Assembly: GCA_001311565.1 (NCBI GenBank) | Contig: BBBM01000007.1 | Coordinates: 1 to 64,000 of the forward strand | Direction: 5' to 3' | DNA from: Desulfothermus okinawensis JCM 13304 | GTDB lineage: Bacteria; Desulfobacterota; Desulfovibrionia; Desulfovibrionales; Desulfothermaceae | Length of the DNA: 64,000 nucleotides | Shown: positions 53,364 to 63,036 of the stretch, one piece after another | Numbering within the stretch: the first letter of the stretch is position 1 | How the letters are laid out: the number at the start of each line of letters is the position of its first letter | Position numbers and translations under genes: made by a program | Notes under the pieces: model-generated | Databases searched by the model: none | Told to the model about the DNA's origin: nothing | Seen by the model: the letters and a program-made list of their open reading frames with translations, nothing else

Positions 53364-53661
53364 ATGAAATCTAAATTATTGATTACAATAGTGGGGTTAT
53401 ATTTTGTTTTGATTTTTCTTGTTTCATGTTCCAGTTCAGGTTCCAGTGCAAAGGATATTGGAAAGGTTATATATGACTCTGGATGTAACCAATGTCATGA
53501 CAATTCTATTATTTGCCTCAGAGTTGGCAGGGATAATGCATATTGGAAAAAGACAGTATTGAGGATGTCTAAAAAGGTAAAAAAACAGAAAAGTAAATGA
53601 AAAACTGTTAATTGAACTTCTGTCTTCATTAAAGAAAGGCAGTAATAATTTGTGTAAGTAA
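53364..53661 (+). CDS. Monohaem c-type lipoprotein, frame broken once
   Basis: Small outer-face lipoprotein, 98 residues corrected. Signal peptide with lipobox LLITIVGLYFVLIFLVSCSS, then one haem site CNQCH. One extra A near 53578-53584 is removed to give KNRKVNEKLLIELLSSLKKG at the end. No known close family; likely a periplasmic electron carrier. Leads the redox gene run on the plus strand. Confidence 0.65.
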
Positions 53662-53689
53662 AAACAAAAAAAACAAAGGAGGATTTAGA

Positions 53690-54134
53690 ATGAAAAAGGT
53701 TTTAATAGTGCATGGAAGTAGAACAGGAAATACAGAAAAAAATGGCCCAGTACATTGCAGAAGGTGTGAGGATAGCTGGTCATGAAGCCGTTGTAAAGAA
53801 AATTTCAGAGATTAAAAAGCCAGAAGATATGGAAGGATACCATGCATATGTATTTGGTTGTCCAACTTACCATAGGGACATGACTCCAGGTATGAAGCAG
53901 TTTTTGTTTCTGGCAGAAAATGTAAATCTTGTTGGTAAAGTTGGTGGTGCCTTTGGCTCATATACCCATTCAGGAGAAGCTGCACCAATGGTATATGATA
54001 CAATGAAATTTGTTTTTAAGATGGATACAGTAGATCTGGGTCCATTAAGTTTAAAAGATGCCACTTTGAATAGTGATGATGGTCTTAAGGTATGTCAGGA
54101 CTATGGTAGGGAAATTGGAAAAAAATTAGGATAA
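53690..54134 (+). CDS. Flavodoxin, frame broken once
   Basis: FMN electron carrier of 147 residues. FMN phosphate loop VLIVHGSRTGNTEKMAQYIA, then VFGCPTYHRDMTPGMKQFL and GGAFGSYTHSGEAAPMVYD. The A run at 53737-53743 has one extra base, placed right after the phosphate loop. AAAGGAGG precedes the ATG. Confidence 0.9.
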
Positions 54135-54150
54135 AAAAAGGAGAAAGAAA

Positions 54151-54303
54151 ATGGCAGAATGGAAATGCACAAATTGTGGTTATACATTGCAGGCAGATAC
54201 TCCACCAAAGCAGTGTCCATCCTGTAAACAAAAATGTGAGTTTGTAGATGTATCTTGTTACATACCAGATTGTAAGAGTGATGGTTCTGATAAAAGGCTT
54301 TAA
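54151..54303 (+). CDS. Rubredoxin-like zinc-ribbon/iron protein
   Basis: Fifty residues: MAEWKCTNCGYTLQADTPPK then CPSCKQKCEFVDVSCYIPDC. CTNC and CPSC resemble the rubredoxin-like tail domain of rubrerythrins, with four further cysteines in the C-terminal third. Intact, with AAGGAG upstream, and followed by a terminator. Confidence 0.8.
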   Translation: MAEWKCTNCGYTLQADTPPKQCPSCKQKCEFVDVSCYIPDCKSDGSDKRL

Positions 54304-54312
54304 CCTTGATAA

Positions 54313-54345
54313 AAAAGGGGGCCTAGATGTGGCCCCTTTTTTTTG
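54313..54345 (+). terminator. Terminator after the rubredoxin-like gene
   Basis: AAAAGGGGGCC and GGCCCCTTTT around TAGATGT, followed by further T. Confidence 0.88.
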
Positions 54346-54366
54346 TTTAATGGGGAGGTTTTTTTA

Positions 54367-54718
54367 ATGAAAAAAAGTAGCATTATTTGCCTTTAATGGA
54401 AACCCCATGTGTTTTATACATGTGCTTTTAAATGGTCTTAGCTTTAAAGAAAAAGGTTACAATGTAAAAGTTATTATTGAAGGAGAAGCAACTAAAATTA
54501 TTTCTGAATTTTTTTGATGAAAAAAAGTTTGCTTTATAAATTGGCAAATAAGGCCTTAGATGCTGGTATTATAGATGGTGTATGCGAGGCATGTTCAAAA
54601 AAAAATGAACACCTATGATATTGTTAAGGACAGAGGCCTAACTTTACTAAATGATATGATGGGGCACCCTTCCATGGAAAGATATGTATCAGAAGGATAC
54701 ACTGTAATAACTTTTTAA
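54367..54718 (+). CDS. DsrE family protein, frame broken four times
   Basis: Corrected 115-residue DsrE-type protein: MKKVALFAFNGNPMCFIHVL, KGYNVKVIIEGEATKIISEF, GIIDGVCEACSKKMNTYDIV. Cysteines in GNPMCF and CEAC sit where sulfur-handling DsrE/YchN proteins have theirs. Extra bases at 54370-54376, 54509-54515, 54520-54526 and 54597-54605; all four removals are needed to reach the stop in frame. Followed 18 bases later by a glutaredoxin gene. Confidence 0.75.
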
Positions 54719-54736
54719 AAAAACAAGGCAGGAGAT

Positions 54737-54987
54737 ATGAAAAAAGTTTTTTTATACGCCTTTAGCACATGTGGACACTGCAAGAATACCAAAAAAATTT
54801 TTACATAAAAAAAGGTATAGAATTTGACTTTATTGATGTGGATTTACTTGAGGGTGAGAGAAGGGAAGAAATTATAAATGAAGTGAGGAAATATAATCCA
54901 GACTTAAGCTTTCCTACTATTTTAATTGGAGATAAGGTAATTGTTGGTTTTAAGGAAAAAGAAATTGAGGAGGCATTAGGTGGATAG
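54737..54987 (+). CDS. Glutaredoxin-like protein, frame broken twice
   Basis: Eighty-two-residue thioredoxin-fold protein with active site FSTCGHCKNTKKFL, then GIEFDFIDVDLLEGERREEI and LSFPTILIGDKVIVGFKEKE with the cis-proline TFPT-type motif. Two A runs at 54791-54797 and 54807-54813 carry one extra base each. GGAG precedes the ATG. The next gene starts inside its last codons, so it is coupled to the reductase that probably reduces it. Confidence 0.88.
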
Positions 54988-55316
54988 GAAAGATGTGGAG
55001 AAGCTTTATAATACGCTAAAAAAATATACTTCAGCACAGATATAATGGAAAATATGAGTTTAATAAAGACAAAAATCTTGTATATGACTTACTGGAAGGC
55101 CTATTTGTAAACAAAAATAGATATGGATACATGGCATGTCCCTGTAGACTTGCATGTGGAGATAGAGAAAAAGACAGAGACATTATATGTCCTTGTACAT
55201 ACAGGGACCAGGATATAAAAGAGTATGGTAGATGTTATTGTGGACTCTATGTTAGCAAGGAATATAATTTAGGTTTAACTCAAGATGTGTGTATACCAGA
55301 GAGAAGAAAAAAATAA
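54980..55316 (+). CDS. Ferredoxin-thioredoxin reductase catalytic subunit, frame broken once
   Basis: FTR beta-type 4Fe-4S disulfide reductase, 111 residues. Family signature YMACPCRLACGDREKDRDII then CPCTYRDQDIKEYGRCYCGL with all cluster and redox cysteines. Start is GTG 54980, eight bases inside the glutaredoxin end, behind GAGGAGG. One extra A at 55017-55023 is removed to give LQHRYNGKYEFNKDKNLVYD. With the glutaredoxin it forms a ferredoxin-driven thiol reductase pair. Confidence 0.9.
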
Positions 55317-55334
55317 AGGTATTTGATTTTCCAT

Positions 55335-56637
55335 ATGTCTTTAACTATACGGAATTTTATTAAATCTTTTACTCCAGAAAAAGCAGATAAAATAATTCAT
55401 CCAAATATGGTGACTTATCAGATCCAGGTTCTGTAACATTGGATGTAGATCCTCATGCTATGTTAAATTGTGATAAAGACTATTTACTTGTTCATGTGAG
55501 TATCACTGGCAGGTGTAATGCACATTGTAGTGGTTGTATAAATGTAGAACTTACCTCAAAAAAATAGATACAGCTTACTCAGCAACTTTGAAGTAGATCC
55601 AGAGAGGGATTCTTTGGGCGTATTTAACCTGATAAAGGAAAAAAAACTTTAAGGATGTGGTAGTTGCCCTATATGGTGGAGAACCCCTTTTAGATCCACA
55701 AAAATGTATAGATTTAATTCATTATTTAAATGGATTAAATGAGGACAAAAATATAAAATATATGGTTTATACAAATGGAATGTTAATAGATAAGATTATA
55801 GATGACTATCCAGAGTTTTTTTAATAATATATGGCTGGTGTCTATTTCCATTGATGGTACAAATAATCAGCATAATGCATTTAGAAGAGGTACTGATCTA
55901 AAAAAAATAATAGATAATTTAAAATATCTTAGGTCTGGATATAATTGTAAAGTTATAATGTGGTCAACTTTAAGAGAAGAACAGTCGTTACTTGACTGTT
56001 ATGTGCAATTTAAAAGATTATATGATGCTAAACTGGTTGATTATTTTTTTCTACCACCTTGCTGAAGCAGATGAAGGATATAGAGATTTTCAGTCCTATG
56101 TACTAAAGTATGAAAATGAATTTGAGAAAGTTTTAAATGATATAAAAGAACATCTAAGTAAAGGCCAGATTCTTCCCATAATTCATCTAAATGAACTTAT
56201 TACCTATATTTTAACTGGATACAGAAGGGGGCATAGTGGATGTGGCGTGGAACTCATGGAAAATTTTGATATTGTTGGGGGAAAGATATTGCCCTGTGCT
56301 GATTTACCTATGGATTATAAAATTGGTCAAATTGATGAAACAGGAAACCCAATATTAGAAAAGTTAGATTTATCTCATCTCATAAAGTATAGAGATTCAC
56401 TTGGTTGCAATATATGTGGAATTGAGCCTTATTGTGGTGGAAGGTGTCCTGTTCAGGTCTTGCTTGGGTCTGATTTAAGGACATTGCAGATATGTCAAGT
56501 CCTGAGACTCCATGTTGCCATGGTTAAGGATATGGTGGGAGAGATAGGATCTTATCTTAAAAAAATTTGATTTAACTCCAGATAAATTTTACTTAACTTC
56601 AGGATATCTATCAAAACTTACAGATGTGATTCCTTAA
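55335..56637 (+). CDS. Radical SAM/SPASM protein, frame broken several times
   Basis: About 430 residues. The radical SAM cluster motif is SITGRCNAHCSGCINVEL; VVALYGGEPLLDPQ and MVYTNGMLID follow, SVSIDGTNNQHNAFRRG is typical. The C-terminal SPASM-like part has CADLPMDYKIGQI and CNICGIEPYCGGRCPVQVL. Breaks at A/T runs near 55410, 55558-55566, 55640-55648, 55816-55822 and 56042-56050. No precursor peptide is evident next to it. The substrate is unknown; it follows the FTR gene by 18 bases. Confidence 0.82.
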
Positions 56638-56740
56638 ATTTATAAATTTTTATTGGATGTTAACCTCTTTTATATTAATATTATAATCTTGTTGCTTTTG
56701 TATGAATATAGTTGCTATTCTTAAATCACGGGGTAGTAGA

Positions 56741-57754
56741 GTGAAAAAAATGTCTGTTGGTTTTAATGCTTCTGTGTATCTTGTTTTTTTATAAATGGGG
56801 TTGTATCTGGCAAATTGAGTGATGAGTCAGCTACTTGTATTTCCTGTCATGGATCAATTTATCCAGGTATTGTTAGTTCATGGAAAAGTAGTAAACACTC
56901 AAAAGCCGGGATTGGGTGTTTTGAATGTCATGGAAAAAAACAATGAGAATCACAAAGATGCATTTGAACACAATGGGTTTAATATTCATACTGTAGTAAC
57001 ACCAGGGGATTGTAGTAGGTGTCATAAAACAGAGGCATCCCAGTATTCAGAAAATATGATGAGTTTTATTTATGACAATTTAATGAAAAATAGGGTTTAT
57101 AAGTACCTCGAGAAGAATATCAATTTTAGGGGGATTTCCAGAAATCAAATCTCAATGGAGATGAAAGATATAATAAGAAGTGATTCGTGTCTTTATTATC
57201 ACGGAACCAGGATAGAGGTGACTGGTTGGGAACAAAGGAATACCATGTTTGGGGATCTAAGATTTCCACAATTAGAGGGATGGCCAAATCAGGGAGTTGG
57301 TAGATTAAATCCAGATAGATCAAGGGGATCATGCACCTGTTTCCATCCCAGGCACAGTTTTTCTGTGGAGATTGCAAGAAAGCCCTATTCATGTGCCCAG
57401 TGCCATAAAGGACCAGATGTCCCTGTATATAAGGTATATTAGGTTGGGTAAATAGTTATTTTAATAGGTTGTATAAAGTAATATTTACAACAAATCAGTT
57501 AGTTTCAAATGCAACCAAAACCATGATTGGTTATTGGAACAGGGGAGTCCTTGTGGGTTTAAATAAAAATAAGAGTATATTTGATGAGCCCATGGAGAAA
57601 AAAATGGACTGAGCTATGGCTATTTTATGCCAATTCAATAAGATTTTCTGCTGCCATGTCTGGTGGTGGGGACTATGGGGTCTTTGCAAATGGCAGATTT
57701 CAGTTAAACAAAAATCTGGATGAAATATTAAAGAAATTTTGTTTAAAGAAATAA
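56741..57754 (+). CDS. Atypical Hao-like multihaem cytochrome paralogue, frame broken
   Basis: Exported c-type cytochrome of about 335 residues that resembles the first two thirds of the octahaem protein at 61391. GTG start; corrected signal KKCLLVLMLLCILFFINGVV. Canonical haem sites CISCH, CFECH, CSRCH and CAQCH alternate with two altered sites, CLYYH and CTCFH, where the paralogue has CFYCH and CTSCH. Shared stretches: VVTPGDCSRCH, GVGRLNPD. The last two haems are absent; the tail reads WLFYANSIRFSAAMSGGG. Extra A/T at 56744-56750, 56784-56790, 56934-56940 and 57599-57605, and one missing G near 57434. Confidence 0.65.
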
Positions 57755-58026
57755 AGTTATAAAAATGGAGGCAAGCTATATCTTACTTCTGGAATAGGCT
57801 TATGTGAATTTTAAATTCATAATTCCCTTGAAAAATTTTACAGAATGAATTAGTTAATATTGATAATAAAAAAATAAAAGAAATTATCAGAGAAAAATAC
57901 ATTGACGTTTATGAGTGGCGATTTATTATTTCCAATAATTATTATATAGGAGAAGGAAATAATTTATCAGAGGCCCAAGATGGTTTATGAAGATAAAAAT
58001 AAAAAATAAATAGAGAGGAGAGGATT
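57755..58026. other. Intergenic region with a short open stretch
   Basis: About 270 bases. An open stretch at roughly 57827-57989 reads NELVNIDNKKIKEIIREKYI and VYEWRFIISNNYYIGEGNN without a credible start; I cannot assign it. GAGAGGAGAGG at 58012-58022 is the ribosome site of the chemoreceptor gene. Confidence 0.35.
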
Positions 58027-59772
58027 ATGAGTATCAGGTCCAGAATTTTGGTTTCCTTAGGGAGTATGTTTTCTATTTTGGTAGTGCTGGTGGCAACTAC
58101 CCTTTTTGTGGTGCATAAACAAAAGAGTGATGGCCTGGTAATAAATCTTGCAGGCAGACAGAGAATGCTTACCCAGAAAATGAGTAAAGAAGTGCTTCAT
58201 CTTTTCTATCTCCGCACTACCGGCGGATCTGGGGAGAAAGAAGTAGAAAAGGCCCTGGAAAATACCAAAAACATTTTTGATGTAACACTAAATGCCCTTA
58301 TCTCTTCAGGTTATGCACCCCTTACATTAAAACTGGATGGACCAAAGAAGATGTTACCTCCAGCCTCTGGGGCTGCCCTTCTCCAGCTTAAAAAAAGTAA
58401 AGGCCATCTGGATTCCATTTAAAACACAGGTAGAAAAGATTTTACATGATGGGGATCGGACTGCATTTGAACATGTCCTTGCAAAGAATATTTCTTTGTT
58501 AAAAGAAATGAATAAGGCGGTTTTTTTTGCTTCAAAAAAAGTGCAGATCAGAAGGTCTCCCTGTTAAAAGTTATCTGTATAGCTGGCATTTTTCTGGGAA
58601 TATTTGTAATCTTTTTTGTTGGGTGGTGGATGGATAGGACTTTAATATCTCCTGTTTCAGAACTTGCAATGTTTGCACAGCAGGTTTCAAGTGAATATTC
58701 TGGAGAAGATAAATCTTTAGATGTGTCTGACAAAAAAAGAGAATGAGATAAAGCTGCTAGATTCAGCTATACATACCATGGTAGAAAAACTCAAAGAGGA
58801 GATAACTAGATCCAGGGAAGCATTAGACAGGGCTGAAATTATGGCAAAGGAAGCAGAAAATGCTAGGATAGAAGCAGAAGAAGCAATGAAAAGGGCAGTT
58901 GAAAATGAAAATATCCTCAGACAGACAGCACATCAGATAAATGAGATGTCAGAAAGAATTGTTACTGCATCAGAAGACTTATCCCAAAAGGCAGATGAAG
59001 TATCAGAAGGTGCCAATATTCAGAAACAGCGCGTACTAGAAACAGCCACTGCAATGGAAGAAATGAACGCAACAGTGTTAGAGGTTGCAAAAAAATGCTG
59101 CGCAAGCTGCAGAAAGCGCAGATAATGCAAGGACTCAGGCAGAAAAAGGTGCAAAAATAGTGGATGAAGCAGTAAGTGCAATAAATGAGATAAATGTTCT
59201 CACGGAAAAATTAAAGGCCAATATGGATGTATTAAAAGAAAAGGCAGATGGTATTTCCCAGGTAATGACTGTTATATCAGATATAGCAGACCAGACAAAT
59301 CTTCTGGCCTTGAATGCTGCCATTGAGGCAGCAAGGGCAGGTGAAGCTGGAAGGGGATTTGCTGTTGTTGCAGATGAGGTGAGAAAGCTTGCAGAAAAGA
59401 CAATGAATGCCACAAAGGAAGTTGGAGATGCCATAAATGAAATTCAAGAAGAAGTAAAAAAAAGATGTAAGGGAGATGGAGAAGGCAGCTGAATCTGTTG
59501 CAAGGGGGACAGCTCTTTCCAATGACTCTAAAAAGGCTTTAGAAGAGATTGTAAATCTAGTAATTTCAATATCTGATCAGATCAGGGCAATTGCAACTGC
59601 ATCTGAAGAACAGTCTGCTGCAAGTGATGAAATTACCATGGCCATAAATGAAATAAATGAAATTTCAGATGTTACAACAAATAATATAGAGGATATAAGG
59701 GGAGAAATTCAACAATTTGTGGTGATGTCAGGGGAACTAAAAGAGATGGTGGAACAACTCTTGTCTGAATAA
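58027..59772 (+). CDS. Methyl-accepting chemotaxis protein with PilJ-type sensor, frame broken
   Basis: Membrane chemoreceptor of about 580 residues. N-terminal helix [20 protein letters not shown], then a periplasmic four-helix sensor with the PilJ/NarX-like [20 protein letters not shown], a second helix [16 protein letters not shown], a HAMP-like region and the signalling tip [20 protein letters not shown] and [17 protein letters not shown]. Breaks at A runs near 58391-58396, 58531, 58731-58738, 59088-59094 and 59456-59463. Beside the nitrogen-oxide genes, a nitrate/nitrite-type sensor is plausible but unproven. Confidence 0.9.
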
Positions 59773-59800
59773 CATGGGATATGAAAGAATAATATTTGAA

Positions 59801-59828
59801 GGGGGACTGAAATCCCCCTTTTTTTTAT
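59801..59828 (+). terminator. Terminator after the chemoreceptor
   Basis: GGGGGA CTGAAA TCCCCC followed by eight T. Confidence 0.92.
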
Positions 59829-59843
59829 TGGATTAAAAGAATT

Positions 59844-60665
59844 TTATTGAGTTAATAAGTCTACCAGTTTTTCAAGTAAAAATAATATTGATTCAATGTC
59901 CAGGTGTTCAATTATTGTTTCATCAAAAAGAATATTCACCTGGGCAGGCATATTATCTTCGCCTTCTTCTTTATCCCAGTATATTAATAGTATGGGAATC
60001 TTGGGAAGTGGCCTAAAAAGTAGGGCCAGATCACATGTGGAATAATCATGACTTACATCCTTAGCTCCAATCTCCAGAGCCCTTTTCTTCAGATCTTGCA
60101 CTCTTCCTTCAAATGTCTCTTGAAGTGGCTTTTTTTATGTGCTTTTCTAAAGATTTTATTTTGGATACTGTATTTGGAAGCTCATGAAAGGGAACCAGTT
60201 TCCCTGTGGGGTTCCTTCTTCCTCCTTGGGCTATGTGATTGTATAAAAATACCTGTTCATAGTGTTCCATTTCCCCTGTGTCTGAAAAGATTCCATTGTC
60301 AGTGATATATACATGGAAATTGAAATATGGGAGTTTTAACGCCTTCTTGCCATTAAACTCCACAATTTCACCCCCAATCCTATCAGGCAGATCCTCTATA
60401 TTGGTTGATGCTGCCCTCTCCCTTGCCCAGATCAGGGCATCTTTTGCAGGATTTCTTTTGGCAAAGATTCCCATGCTGTGCTGTTTGTGCAGCTTTTTTT
60501 TGATACCTATCTATTACATCCTTTGGAATGTGGGGACATTTTGATAAAGGGATATTTTCTGATACCACTTTGGCTGCAAAGGCAAGACAGGTTTTTTTCT
60601 CCACATTCCCTGCAATTTGTCTTTGGTAAAATATCTCTGTACACATCTATTGGTGAAATCTTCAT
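59844..60665 (-). CDS. DUF3786 protein with N-terminal 4Fe-4S motif, frame broken
   Basis: About 272 residues. Corrected N-terminus MKISPIDVYREILPKTNCRE then CGEKTCLAFAAKVVS gives the C-x2-C-x4-C-x-n-C cluster motif seen in corrinoid FeS proteins (with C in LSKCPHIP). The rest is DUF3786: NFHVYITDNGIFSDTGEMEH, EQVFLYNHIAQGGRRNPTGK, FHELPNTVSKIKSLEKHI and CDLALLFRPLPKIPILL. Function unknown; occurs in anaerobes. Breaks at T runs near 60131-60137, 60493-60500 and 60591-60597. GGAGGT precedes ATG 60665; NapC-type gene diverges upstream. Confidence 0.78.
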
Positions 60666-60828
60666 TTTGTACCTCCCTGAGAAGTAAGGTAATAATTTTA
60701 TAGCATATTACATACCAAAAAAAAATGATAAATTTGGGTCAAAAATATTTTTTTTTTCTGTTGAAATAAAGGAGTGGATAGTGTACACTAACATATAGAC
60801 TCTTGTACAAACCATAGGAGGCCATGGT

Positions 60829-61367
60829 ATGAAGGTATTTATGAGGTTTCTTTTAGTTCTGTTTATTGCTATTTTTGTAGGTTTTCCTCTTTTTAGCATG
60901 ACTTATTATACAATGGTCAGGACATCCACTCCCCATTTTTGTTCCTCATGTCATGAGATTCAGTATGCATATAATACCTGGAAGAGCTCTGCCCATGCCT
61001 TTAACTCAAAAGGGATAGTTGCAGATTGTATGGATTGTCACCTTCCCGCCCCACAAGATACCTGGAATTTCTTTTTTTGCCAAGACTACCCATGGAATCA
61101 AAGATATTTTGGTTCATTTAAGTTATAAGGATCCAATCAAGGAATATAATCACAGAGAAAACAGAAAAAAAGGCATATGCATCTATTAAAAATGAGCAAT
61201 GCCAAAAGTGTCACAGAAATATATTGTACTTGAGTAATAAAAGGGGTGCTATGCTTGCCCATAGGACAGTGTTGTATCCAAGGAAAGGTTACGAGAAAAA
61301 GTGTACAGACTGTCACCAGAATCTGGTGCACAATAAAAAGGCGTATTATAATTTAAGCAAAATGTAA
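60829..61367 (+). CDS. NapC/NirT-type tetrahaem quinol dehydrogenase, frame broken twice
   Basis: Membrane-anchored tetrahaem cytochrome, 178 residues corrected. N-terminal anchor RFLLVLFIAIFVGFPLFS, haem sites CSSCH, CMDCH, CQKCH and CTDCH, and the typical NTWKSSAHAFNSKGIVADC. Extra T near 61070-61076 (before AKTTHGIKD) and extra A near 61165-61171. It lies 23 bases before the octahaem gene and would pass electrons from quinol to it, the HaoC/NrfH-like arrangement. Confidence 0.88.
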
Positions 61368-61390
61368 AAATCAAAAAAAGGGAGGAAGGT

Positions 61391-62789
61391 ATGAGAGGCA
61401 AGTTAAAATGGGTTTTTTTTAATTGTTATAACTGGTCTTTTAACAAATAGTGTATGGGCCAAAAATGTGAGCAAGGCCAAGGAATTTAGATTGGAGAGGA
61501 GTATGTCTAAACAGGCACAGGCGTGCATTGAGTGTCACAAAATAGAAACCCCTGGTATTTTTGTTGATTGGGCAAACTCAAGACATGCCCATGCAAATAT
61601 TTCCTGCATTGATTGTCACAGGGCAGATCCAGTTGATCCTGATGTGAATAAAAAACACTTTAAGCAATATGAGAGAAGTGACATAAAGTGGGGGAGAAAA
61701 GAATACCGCGTCCCAATTGCTACAGTGGTTACACCAAAGGATTGTTCCAGATGCCATCCTGATGAGGCTAAAGAGTATTCCAGAAGTAAACATGCAAATA
61801 CCTTAGAGATAATCTGGAAATTAGATCCATGGCTAAATCAGGGTATGAACAATGATTGGGAAAGGACAGCAGGTTGTTTTTACTGTCATGGGACTGTTAT
61901 AAAACTGGATAAAGAGGGTGTGCCTGATCCGTCCACCTGGCCAAATGTGGGAGTTGGACGACTAAATTTAGATGGCAGTTTTGGAAGTTGTACAAGTTGC
62001 CATACGCGTCACAGATTTTCCGTTGCAGATGCAAGGAGACCAGAGGCATGTGGCCAGTGCACTTAGGCCCTGATCATCCCCAGATGGAAATATACAAAGA
62101 GTCCAAGCATGGAGATATCTATGATGCATTTAAACAGGAATATAATTTTAATGCAGCTCCCGGCACATGGACACCAGGGGTTGACTTTAGAGGACCTACA
62201 TGTGCCTCGTGTCATATGTCAGGGGCTGGAAGTGTTCTCACAACCCATGATGTAACAGAACGTCTGTCCTGGGAGACCCAGGCACCTTTAACTATCAGAC
62301 CTTCAGAATTTAAACCTTTTCCTGCAAAGACCAATTGGAAGGTGGAGAGGGATAAGATGAAAGAGATATGTATGCAGTGTCATGCAAAGAGCTGGGTTGA
62401 TGACCATTATGTGAAGCTAGATCAGGTGGTGAAAAACTACAATGAAAATTATTTTAAACCAGCAAAGGCCATGCTTTCTAAGTTATATAAAAAGGGACTG
62501 TTAGATAAATCAAAGTATTTTGATGAAAAGCTGGAATGGGAATTTTATGAACTATGGCATCATGAAGGAAGAAGAGCTAGAATGGGTGCTGCAATGATGG
62601 CACCAGATTATAGCTGGTGGCATGGATTTTATGAGTGCAAAAAAACGTTTTAATGAATTTATGCAAGAGGCAAATAGGCTCATATCCAGTGGCACAAAAG
62701 CTGAAAAATATGAATCCTTTCCTGGAACAGGTGGAGATACTACAAGACCTCCCCAGATTTTTAAAAAAAATAGTTTTGTCTCTACTTGA
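61391..62789 (+). CDS. haoA: Octahaem hydroxylamine oxidoreductase-like protein, frame broken three times
   Basis: Periplasmic octahaem cytochrome of about 465 residues. Signal LIVITGLLTNSVWA; eight CXXCH sites in order CIECH, CIDCH, CSRCH, CFYCH, CTSCH, CGQCH, CASCH, CMQCH. The C-terminal WHHEGRRARMGAAMMAPDYS then WWHGFYE is typical of Hao. Paired with a NapC-type donor it matches the epsilonproteobacterial Hao module proposed for nitrite reduction rather than ammonia oxidation. Extra T at 61414-61421, missing C near 62060 (restores CGQCHLGPDHP), extra A near 62639-62645. The last 12 residues are uncertain. Confidence 0.9.
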
Positions 62790-62833
62790 GACAAAAAGGG
62801 ATGTCTCATTTTTTTTGAGACATCCCTTTTTTG
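62774..62833 (+). terminator. Tandem terminators after haoA
   Basis: Two hairpins: TTTTGTCTC/GAGACAAAA (62774-62796) and GGGATGTCTC/GAGACATCCC (62798-62827) followed by T. Both share the GAGACA arm, also seen at 52197-52212. Confidence 0.85.
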
Positions 62834-63036
62834 TAGTGTTCCCTTGAGCTAGCTGGATCCTTTGCCAGAAAATAATATTGGTGTTGAGAGGATTACCAAT
62901 GGATGGTAGAAGTTCATTTTGCCAGGGTATAGATGTTGCTATAAGGGTATGTAATTTATTAGCAATCTGATAATTGGCATTTAATTTGCTTGAGTTTAAT
63001 CCGTTGAATTTAAAAATGTTAAAGTGGAGGTTGTAG

